From: an uncultured Clostridia bacterium
GTDB lineage: Bacteria > Bacillota_A > Clostridia > Oscillospirales > Oscillospiraceae
Assembly (NCBI GenBank): GCA_946410505.1
Contig: CAMKAP010000069.1
Span: 1 to 9,365 of the forward strand
Length of the DNA: 9,365 nucleotides
Direction: 5' to 3'
The position numbers and the translations under genes were made by a program. This document shows positions 1-6,537 of the stretch, piece after piece; positions within the stretch are counted from its first letter, which is position 1, and each line of letters opens with the position of its first letter. Below the pieces are notes generated by a model that did not search any database, had not been told where the DNA came from, and worked only from the letters and a program-made list of their open reading frames with translations.

Positions 1-1
1 C

Positions 2-2254
2 GTGATCCCCGGGGCAGAGCTCACGGTGGTGAAGCTGGCCCCCATGGGCGACCCCATGGAGCTTCGCATCCACGGCTATGAGCTGACACTTCGCCTGGCC
101 GACGGGGAAAAAATAACGGTGGAGCCCATCGAGCGCCTCTCAGATCCCACCCCGGCGGCAAAGCGCGTCCGGGAGTCCGCCCACCCCGGGCTGGGCGAGG
201 AGGGCAAATTCCATCCCCCGGGCAGCGGCGATCCTCTGCCGGAGGACACGCAGCTGAGCTTTGCGCTGGTGGGCAACCAGAACAGCGGCAAAACCACGCT
301 CTTCAACCAGCTCACCGGTTCAAACCAGCACGTGGGCAATTTCCCCGGCGTCACGGTGGACCGGAAGGACGGCGTGATCCGCGGCCAGCCCAACACCCTC
401 ATCACGGATCTGCCCGGCATCTATTCCATGTCCCCCTATTCCGGGGAAGAGCTGGTGAGCCGGGATTTTGTGCTGCGGGAAAAGCCCAAAGCGATCATCA
501 ACATCGTCGATGCCAGCAACATCGAGCGCAACCTCTATCTCACCATGCAGTTGCTGGAGATGGAGACGCCTCTGGTGGTGGCTCTCAACATGATGGACGA
601 GGTCACCGGCAACGGCGGCTCCGTGGATGTGAACGCCATGGAGGAGCTGCTGGGGGTGCCGGTGGTGCCCATCTCGGCGGTCAGGAACCAGGGCGTGGAC
701 GAGCTGGTGCGCCACGCGATACACATCGCCCGCTACCAGGAAAAGCCCCAGCGGCAGGACTTCTGCGGCAAGGAGGACCACGGCGGCGCGGTCCACCGCT
801 GTCTGCACGCCACCGTGCACCTGATCGAGGACCACGCGAAGCGGGCGGGGCTGCCCGTGCGCTTTGCCGCCGGCAAGCTCATGGAGGGCGACACCCGCAT
901 CCTGGAGCAGCTGCAGCTGGACCAGAACGAGAAAGAGCTGCTGGAGCACATCATGCTGCAGCTGGAGAGCGAGCGCGGCCTCGACCGCAGCGCGGCCGTG
1001 GCGGAGATGCGCTTTGACTTCATCAACAAGGTCTGCGCCCAGTGCGTGGTCAAGCCCCGGGAGAGCCGGGAGCATCTGCGCTCCCGCCGCATCGACGAGG
1101 TGCTGACCGGAAAGTACACGGCCCTGCCCGTCTTTGTTGCCATCATGGCCCTGGTCTTCTACCTGACCTTCGCGGTGATCGGCGCCTGGCTGCAGGATCT
1201 GCTGGCCGCGGGGATCGGGGCTCTCACCGATCTCACGGCGGCGGCCCTGGCCGCGGCGAACGTGAACCCCGCGCTGCAGGGTCTTATCATCAAGGGCATC
1301 TTTGAAGGCGTGGGCAGCGTTCTGAGCTTCCTGCCCATCATCGTGACCATGTTCTTCTTCCTCTCTCTGCTGGAGGACAGCGGCTACATCGCCCGGGTGG
1401 CCTTCTTCATGGACAAGCTCCTGCGCCGGATCGGCCTGTCGGGCCGCAGCATCGTGCCGATGCTGATCGGCTTCGGCTGCACGGTGCCCGCGGTCATGTC
1501 CACCCGCACTCTCCCCTCGGAGCGCGACCGCAAGATGACCATCCTGCTCACGCCCTTCATGAGCTGCTCGGCAAAGCTGCCGATCTACGCCTTTTTCACC
1601 GCCGCCTTCTTCCCGAAAACCGGCTGGCTGGTGATGACCGGGCTCTATCTCCTCGGCATCGTGTTCGGTATTCTGGCCGCCCTGCTCTTCAAGAACACCC
1701 TCTTCCGGGGCGAGGCGGTCCCCTTTGTGATGGAGCTGCCCAACTACCGCCTGCCCAGTCCCCGGAGCGTGATGCAGCTTCTGTGGGACAAGGCCAAGGA
1801 TTTTCTGCAGCGCGCCTTCTCCGTCATCCTGATCGCCACCATCGTGGTTTGGGTGCTGCAGAGCTTTGATCTGCGCTTTAACCTGGTGCAGGACTCCCAT
1901 GACAGCATCCTGGCCTTGCTCGCGGGGCTGCTCGCGCCCCTGCTCAAGCCCCTGGGTCTGGGCGACTGGCGCATCGCCACCTCGCTCATCACCGGCTTTC
2001 TCGCAAAGGAGAGCGTCGTCAGCACCATGGGCATCCTCTTCCCCGGGGACATCACCGGCGCGCTGACGCCGCTGAACGCCGCGTCGCTGCTGGTGTTCAG
2101 CCTGCTCTATACGCCCTGCGTGGCGGCCATCGCCGCCGTTCGGCGGGAACTGGGACGGGGCTGGGCCGTCGGCGTGGTGTTCTGGCAGTGTGCCGTCGCC
2201 TGGATCGGCGCGCTGCTGATCCGGCTGCTCGGCCTGCTTCTGGGCCTCGGCTGA
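2..2254 (+). CDS. feoB: FeoA-FeoB fusion, ferrous iron transporter (5' end outside window)
   Basis: Membrane GTPase that imports Fe(2+). The reading frame is open to the window edge, so the GTG at base 2 is probably an internal Val codon. Residues 1-43 match the C-terminal half of FeoA (PGAELTVVKLAPMGDP, then RIHGYELTLR), so perhaps 30 FeoA residues lie upstream. A Pro/Gly-rich linker (about 45-83) joins it to FeoB. The G domain shows G1 GNQNSGKT (91-98), G2 Thr118 in FPGVTVDRKDG, G3 DLPG (136-139), G4 NMMD (196-199) and G5 near SAV (225-227). A helical cytosolic region follows (about 260-365). The membrane part has two gate regions with conserved Cys493 (GFGCTVP), Cys522 (MSCSAKLP) and Cys706 (TPCVAAI). 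The 3' end is intact (TGA 2252-2254). No promoter is visible because the start is missing. In the family, FeoA is more often a separate small protein; covalent fusion is known in Firmicutes. Confidence 0.96.
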   Translation: MIPGAELTVVKLAPMGDPMELRIHGYELTLRLADGEKITVEPIERLSDPTPAAKRVRESAHPGLGEEGKFHPPGSGDPLPEDTQLSFALVGNQNSGKTTLFNQLTGSNQHVGNFPGVTVDRKDGVIRGQPNTLITDLPGIYSMSPYSGEELVSRDFVLREKPKAIINIVDASNIERNLYLTMQLLEMETPLVVALNMMDEVTGNGGSVDVNAMEELLGVPVVPISAVRNQGVDELVRHAIHIARYQEKPQRQDFCGKEDHGGAVHRCLHATVHLIEDHAKRAGLPVRFAAGKLMEGDTRILEQLQLDQNEKELLEHIMLQLESERGLDRSAAVAEMRFDFINKVCAQCVVKPRESREHLRSRRIDEVLTGKYTALPVFVAIMALVFYLTFAVIGAWLQDLLAAGIGALTDLTAAALAAANVNPALQGLIIKGIFEGVGSVLSFLPIIVTMFFFLSLLEDSGYIARVAFFMDKLLRRIGLSGRSIVPMLIGFGCTVPAVMSTRTLPSERDRKMTILLTPFMSCSAKLPIYAFFTAAFFPKTGWLVMTGLYLLGIVFGILAALLFKNTLFRGEAVPFVMELPNYRLPSPRSVMQLLWDKAKDFLQRAFSVILIATIVVWVLQSFDLRFNLVQDSHDSILALLAGLLAPLLKPLGLGDWRIATSLITGFLAKESVVSTMGILFPGDITGALTPLNAASLLVFSLLYTPCVAAIAAVRRELGRGWAVGVVFWQCAVAWIGALLIRLLGLLLGLG

Positions 2255-2291
2255 GCGCAATGATCCGAAACAAAAAAGAAGGAGAACCGAC

Positions 2292-3326
2292 ATGATCCCT
2301 TTTGATAAAACCTATTGCCTGCGCAGTTTTGAGCGCCTGCTGGCGGTCGACAGCACGACCGGTCAGTACGAGCAGGTGCAGCAGCTTCTCTGCACGATGC
2401 TGGACGAGCTGGGCTATTCCTGGCATGCCACCCACAAGGGCGGCGTGATCGCCGAAATGGGCGGAGAGGGAAATGCTCTGTGTGTCACGGCCCACCTGGA
2501 CGACATCGGCCTGATGGTGCGCCACGTGAACGCGGACGGAACCCTGAACGTATGTCCCGTAGGCGGACTGTATCCCTTTTACTGCGTGACCGAAAACGTC
2601 CGCATCTACAGCCGCGGCGGCCGGGTCTTCACCGGCTCCGTCTGCCGGACGCCCGCCTCCGTCCATGTGACAGAGGAAGAGCTGCGCAGTACCGCGCCCG
2701 ATTTTCGGAAAAACGTCTGCGTGGTGCTGGACGAAGATGTAACATGCGCACAGGACGTAAAGGCCCTCGGCATCGACACCGGCGATATGATTGCCCTGGA
2801 GCCCCGTTTTCGGCTGGCCAACGGCTATGTCAAATCCCGTTTCGTGGACGACAAGGCCTGTGTCGCGGTGCTGCTGACGGTCATGAAGGCGCTCAGGGAC
2901 AGCGGAGCCGTGCTCTCCCGCAAAGTTTACGCCTATTTTGCCGCCTACGAGGAGATCGGCCACGGCACCGCCTGGCTGCCGGGAGACGTGCGGGATATGA
3001 TCGCCCTGGATATTGCCCCCACCGGCCCGGAGCAGAACTCCGACGAGCACAAGGTCTCCATCTTCGCCAAGGACTCCCGCTTTCCATATCATTGGGGTCT
3101 GACCAACGAGCTGCGGGACGCGGCGATCCGGGCAGGGGCGGATTATGTGATGGATGTCTTCACGCCCCACTACGGGACAGACTGTGACGGCAGCGTGCTG
3201 GCGGGCTACGACATCCGTCATGCTGCCATCGGCCCCGGCACCGCCAATTCCCACGGGTATGAGCGGACCCATGTGGACGGGCTGCGCAGCACCTATGAGC
3301 TGCTGACCGCCTATCTGGAAGGCTGA
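2292..3326 (+). CDS. M42-family metallo-aminopeptidase
   Basis: Predicted cytosolic dinuclear-metal aminopeptidase of family M42 (glutamyl aminopeptidase / TET type), 344 aa, the usual family length, with no signal peptide. Candidate ligands and catalytic residues fall in the expected order: His68 and Asp70 in TAHLDDIG, Asp186/Asp187 in FVDDKA, Glu220/Glu221 in YEEIGHG, Asp240 in IALDIAP, and His321 in NSHGYERTH. The start is fixed by AAGGAG at 2279-2284, seven bases before the ATG. The gene begins 37 bases after feoB on the same strand with no terminator between, so read-through or co-transcription is likely, though no functional link to iron uptake is apparent. Relatives are sometimes annotated as endoglucanase; the metal-binding motifs argue for a peptidase. 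Exact substrate preference cannot be read from the sequence. Confidence 0.92.
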   Translation: MIPFDKTYCLRSFERLLAVDSTTGQYEQVQQLLCTMLDELGYSWHATHKGGVIAEMGGEGNALCVTAHLDDIGLMVRHVNADGTLNVCPVGGLYPFYCVTENVRIYSRGGRVFTGSVCRTPASVHVTEEELRSTAPDFRKNVCVVLDEDVTCAQDVKALGIDTGDMIALEPRFRLANGYVKSRFVDDKACVAVLLTVMKALRDSGAVLSRKVYAYFAAYEEIGHGTAWLPGDVRDMIALDIAPTGPEQNSDEHKVSIFAKDSRFPYHWGLTNELRDAAIRAGADYVMDVFTPHYGTDCDGSVLAGYDIRHAAIGPGTANSHGYERTHVDGLRSTYELLTAYLEG

Positions 3327-3345
3327 CAACCGGACGACTTACAAC

Positions 3346-3381
3346 AAAAAACGGCTGAGAGAAATCTCTCAGCCGTTTTTT
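3346..3381. terminator. Bidirectional intrinsic terminator
   Basis: An 11-bp perfect stem (3351-3361 with 3366-3376, ACGGCTGAGAG against its complement) has a 4-base AAAT loop. Five As precede the stem and six or more Ts follow it, which extends the pairing to 16 bp. It works on paper in both directions: for the M42 peptidase (stop 3326) and for the convergent phosphoesterase, whose stop codon begins directly at the T-tract (3384-3382). Confidence 0.93.
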
Positions 3382-4683
3382 TCAGCTTTTCAGCGTATAG
3401 CCGGGCAGCAGCGGAGAAGCCGTCTCGATCAGATCCTTCAGCCACCAGCCGTAGCTGTAGCCCTCCGCACAGCGGAAAAAGGGCTCATAGCCCGGAAGAA
3501 TGCGGATCTCGTCCCGCCGGGAGGAGAGGCTGCCGTCCCAGTAGGCGCGCATAACGGTATAGAAAAAATCGGAGGCATATCGCAGATCCCGCTCCGGGAT
3601 CGGGTTGCGCGCCGACATGGCCTCCGCTGTCACGCGGCAATAGTCGTACTGCCTCCTCTCCTGCCAGAAGGCAAAGTCCAGCAGCACGGGATCACTCTGC
3701 CCCGTCTCCGCCGCCCAGGCGGCCACGTCCACCCGCCGGGGCGTGACATGCAGCGCGTCCCCGTCCAGGTCCAGCACCGTGTAGCCGGTGGGATAGGCGA
3801 TCAGGCATTCCGTCAACTGCTCGGTGAGCCGTCCCTCCTGATACACCGCGCGCAGATGCATGTGCCCGCTCAGATACAGCGGCACGTCGTATTTGCGCAG
3901 CAGCGCCGCAAAGCGTTCGCCGTTTTCGATATAATAGCCGGAACCCGGCTGGCGGCTGATCTCGGGCAGGAGATTGTAATGCCCGGCGGCAATCACCGGC
4001 TTATTCTCCGCCTCCGCCCTTTTCAGCATTTCCTCCGCCCAGCGGAGCGTCGTGTCCGAGAGGAAGGCCTCGTTGTTGTCCCGCGCTGCCGCGCCGGGCA
4101 GGTCAACGGCCCCTGCCGCATAGCCGCCGGTGTCCATCATCAGGATCATCAGCCCGTCCCGGAGGATGCAGTAGCTCAAAGAGGCCGTGTCCCGGCTGAA
4201 AGCCTCGTCATAGCCGAAGTCCCCGTAGTATTCGGCAAACTCCGTCTGCCGTAGCGGGGCCAGATCGTGGTTTCCCGGCAGGACGCAGGCCGTGATCCCC
4301 TCTGCTTCGGCGGCGCGCAGCTTTTCCGCCAGCGCCGCGTGTTTGTTCGTTTTTCCGCTGTTGCAGAGATCCCCCGTGATGAGCAGCAGCTCCGCTCCCT
4401 GCTCCCGCACGTCCCACAGCATGGCGTCCAGGATCTCCATATTGTAGACCGTCTCCACCCCCAGGCTCTTGTCCGTATTGTCCGGGTCCAGGTGGGTATC
4501 GGATGCAACAGCGATGCGCAGCCCCGTCTTTTCCGGCAGCGGCGCGAGCACAGAGGGCGAGGGCGTCAGCACCGGCTCCTCGGGGCCGGAGGCCGCGCAG
4601 CCGCAGAGGGCGACACCCGTCAGAAGGCAGAGAAGCGCAGACAGACAGCGGCGGGCGGCGGCCCGGCAAGCGTTCTTTCTCAT
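3382..4683 (-). CDS. Lipoprotein calcineurin-like metallophosphoesterase
   Basis: Predicted surface-anchored phosphoesterase, 433 aa. I chose the ATG at 4683-4681 because AAGGAGG lies nine bases upstream (4699-4693) and the resulting N-terminus is a lipoprotein signal: basic residues, a hydrophobic stretch and lipobox LCGC with Cys29. The frame is open further upstream to 4806, but that would bury the signal and run through the promoter. The five family motifs are complete: DTH (Asp62, His64), GD (Asp105), GNHD (137-140), GH (His235) and GHMH (273-276), so a dinuclear metal site is expected. After the catalytic domain (about 55-325) there is a C-terminal extension of roughly 110 residues, rich in aromatic and charged residues, which I do not recognise. 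The substrate is unknown; envelope phosphodiesters or nucleotides are possible. It has its own promoter and is convergent with the M42 gene. Confidence 0.9.
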   Translation of the reverse strand: MRKNACRAAARRCLSALLCLLTGVALCGCAASGPEEPVLTPSPSVLAPLPEKTGLRIAVASDTHLDPDNTDKSLGVETVYNMEILDAMLWDVREQGAELLLITGDLCNSGKTNKHAALAEKLRAAEAEGITACVLPGNHDLAPLRQTEFAEYYGDFGYDEAFSRDTASLSYCILRDGLMILMMDTGGYAAGAVDLPGAAARDNNEAFLSDTTLRWAEEMLKRAEAENKPVIAAGHYNLLPEISRQPGSGYYIENGERFAALLRKYDVPLYLSGHMHLRAVYQEGRLTEQLTECLIAYPTGYTVLDLDGDALHVTPRRVDVAAWAAETGQSDPVLLDFAFWQERRQYDYCRVTAEAMSARNPIPERDLRYASDFFYTVMRAYWDGSLSSRRDEIRILPGYEPFFRCAEGYSYGWWLKDLIETASPLLPGYTLKS

Positions 4684-4723
4684 AGGTTCCCGCCTCCTTC
4701 CTGCGCAATGGAATCTTGCCATT

Positions 4724-4751
4724 ATTATACCGATACAGGCGAACCTTGCAA
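4724..4751 (-). promoter_or_regulatory. Sigma-A-type promoter of the phosphoesterase gene
   Basis: On the - strand, a -35-like TTGCAA (4751-4746) is followed after 16 bases by a perfect -10 TATAAT (4729-4724). Transcription should begin near 4717, giving a leader of about 33 bases that contains the AAGGAGG ribosome site. The -35 lies inside a 10-bp palindrome, CCTTGCAAGG (4744-4753). Confidence 0.75.
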
Positions 4752-4809
4752 GGAAAACCCGTGCCGGTGCAAACAAAACGGCTCCGAAACCGGCAAAAAG
4801 GGACAAGGA

Positions 4810-4842
4810 GCCGCCTCAAAACTGAGAATGTTTTGAGGCGGC
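4810..4842 (-). terminator. Terminator-like hairpin after LRR-B
   Basis: A perfect 13-bp inverted repeat (4810-4822 with 4830-4842; arm GCCGCCTCAAAAC) with a 7-base loop lies 18 bases beyond the LRR-B stop codon. Four more pairs (4805-4808 with 4844-4847) can form beyond one mismatch. On the - strand the T-rich stretch TCCCTTTTT follows only about ten bases after the stem, so termination may be imperfect and some transcripts may enter the phosphoesterase gene. Confidence 0.7.
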
Positions 4843-4859
4843 CCCTTATCCCGGGACGC

Positions 4860-6491
4860 TCAGTTGGGCATTGAAAAATCGTAGGGAATGGGGACCTGCG
4901 TCAGAAACCACTCGGGCGGCGTGGTATTGTTGCCCTGCCCGTGGGGCATGTACAGGGGGGCATAACGAATGTAGGCATAGGAGAAGGGGGCGTTGTCATA
5001 CTGCATGTCCACGCGGAGCTTCTCATAGGCGGCGGCCGGCCGCAGCCTGCCGTCCTCATAGGAGCCGTCCCAGCGCCAGTCTTCGCGGGTGGGGTCCAGA
5101 TCCTTGGTGTTGATGGTGCAGTCCGGTGCCATCTCCTGCATCTTCGCCACCTGCTCGGCCGGCACCGGGTCCAGGCAGCCGATCCACAGGCGCTCCAGCT
5201 GCGTCAGTCCGTAGAGGGGGCTGATGTCGCTCAGGCTGAAGTTGTAGGCGATGTTCAAGAATTTGAGTTCATGCAGCTCCGAGAGCGGCCGCAGATCGTT
5301 GAGGGCACTGGTCTGCAGCTCTGCATAGGTCAGATGCTTGCAGTTTGCCAGCGGGCGCAGGTCGCTCACGTCAGACAGGGCGATGATCAGCGTCTCCAGA
5401 TCCGGCATATAGGCGCAGAAGTCGATGTTCCCCAGATAGGAGTTGTGCCCCAGGTCCAGATGCTTGACCTTGGTGCAGTACTTGAGGGGGCCGGTATTGC
5501 CTGGGAAGAGCTCGCCGCCGATCCCGGGGTTGGAGGCAAGGATGCGCTCCACATCGGTGCGCACGCTGTAGCCCGTCCCAAACCAGATGCGCCAGACCAC
5601 CTCCGTGTTGGGGAGACTGTCACGGATCTCGGCCATATACTCATCGTCCACACCGCAGAAGTCCATATCCAGAAGCTTCAGCTCCGGCATGCAGGCCGTG
5701 ATGGCCTTGACCAGGGCGCCCTGATCCTCGATGCGGATGTGGTTGAGGTCCAGTTCGCTGTCCTGCAGTGTCACGTCCTTGCCGTAGAGAGTAAAAGCAT
5801 AGGAAAAGCTCGCCTGAGGGCATGCCTCCTGCATGGCGCGGAGCGTTTCCCAGGCCACGGCGGGCGCCTCGGCGTCGCCGCTGCCGAGCTCCACTGTCTT
5901 CAGGGCGGTCATCTCCGGCATCCAGCTGAGAAGCGCCTCGGCGTCCTCTGCCGAGACTTCGCTCAAATCCAGGCTCTCCGCCTCCAGGTCCAGAGGCACT
6001 CCGCGCCAGGTGGGGGTATAGGTCACACGCAGAGACGGAAGCTGCTCCCGCAGCAGCACGGCTGCAGAGCCGTCGCTCAGCTGCCCCAGCTCCAGTTCCT
6101 CCAGCGCGGGAAGGAAAGGCAGCATGATCAGCGCTTCGTTCAGCTCCCCGCGGGGAACGCCGGAGAGATCCAGCGCGACCGTGTCGTTGCCGACCACCAG
6201 ATCGTCCCGGACCGGCACCGTGTAGCGCACGGCCACATCGGGGTGCGCCTGCGCCCAGTCCATGATCGCACCGAGGCACTCGCTGCCGCTCAGATCCGCC
6301 GAACGCAGATTGAAAAGCTCGTCGAGCAGGGGGAGGGTCTCCTCCGTGACGACGGCAGAAAGCTCCGTCGTGGCTCTGGGGTCATATTCTTCGCTGCCGA
6401 TCACAACGGGCGCCGCAGGCTGCGGCGCGCCGCAGGCCGTGAGGGCCAGCGCCAGCGCCAGCAGGCATACCAATACAATTTTTTTCCGCAT
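4860..6491 (-). CDS. LRR-B: leucine-rich-repeat lipoprotein with about 70-residue repeat units
   Basis: Predicted surface lipoprotein, 543 aa; biochemical function unknown, probably ligand binding. The ATG at 6491-6489 gives a classic signal (MRKK, hydrophobic core, lipobox LTAC, Cys20); a GGAG lies about ten bases upstream (6505-6502). The mature N-terminal half holds repeated units of about 70 residues starting at Pro84, Pro152, Pro225 and Pro294. Each runs roughly as Pro, a short strand, a turn, a LDLS/LDLN-like strand, a helix, then an L-x-x-(V/L)-(D/E)-(L/M) strand. Five LRRs of 22-23 residues follow (about 342-453), with the pattern LxxLxLxxxxxxDLxPLxxL. The C-terminal region (about 455-543) carries DPTREDWRW and a Tyr-rich tail. 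No LPXTG or other sorting motif is present, so the lipid anchor is the likely attachment. It lies 46 bases after paralogue LRR-A with no terminator between, so the two are probably one operon. Confidence 0.88.
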   Translation of the reverse strand: MRKKIVLVCLLALALALTACGAPQPAAPVVIGSEEYDPRATTELSAVVTEETLPLLDELFNLRSADLSGSECLGAIMDWAQAHPDVAVRYTVPVRDDLVVGNDTVALDLSGVPRGELNEALIMLPFLPALEELELGQLSDGSAAVLLREQLPSLRVTYTPTWRGVPLDLEAESLDLSEVSAEDAEALLSWMPEMTALKTVELGSGDAEAPAVAWETLRAMQEACPQASFSYAFTLYGKDVTLQDSELDLNHIRIEDQGALVKAITACMPELKLLDMDFCGVDDEYMAEIRDSLPNTEVVWRIWFGTGYSVRTDVERILASNPGIGGELFPGNTGPLKYCTKVKHLDLGHNSYLGNIDFCAYMPDLETLIIALSDVSDLRPLANCKHLTYAELQTSALNDLRPLSELHELKFLNIAYNFSLSDISPLYGLTQLERLWIGCLDPVPAEQVAKMQEMAPDCTINTKDLDPTREDWRWDGSYEDGRLRPAAAYEKLRVDMQYDNAPFSYAYIRYAPLYMPHGQGNNTTPPEWFLTQVPIPYDFSMPN

Positions 6492-6537
6492 GAATAGAAA
6501 TCTCCGAATTCTTATGGATACCGTGGCCGCATCCCGC

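Noticed and set aside
320..2293. Long - strand open frame of 657 residues opposite feoB
   Set aside because: It lacks recognisable domains and is rich in Gln, His, Gly and Asp in the way of an antisense shadow; feoB on the other strand has full family motifs.
2097..3329. - strand open frame of 410 residues opposite the M42 peptidase
   Set aside because: The M42 metal-binding motifs, ribosome site and terminator all support the + strand gene.
4684..4806. Earlier start of the phosphoesterase (474 residues)
   Set aside because: It would translate through the -10 box and ribosome site and put the lipoprotein signal inside the protein.
4941..6497. Long + strand open frame of 518 residues opposite LRR-B
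   Set aside because: It is a shadow of the LRR-B codons with a His/Gln/Val-rich translation and no start signals; the LRR repeat pattern is in the - strand frame.
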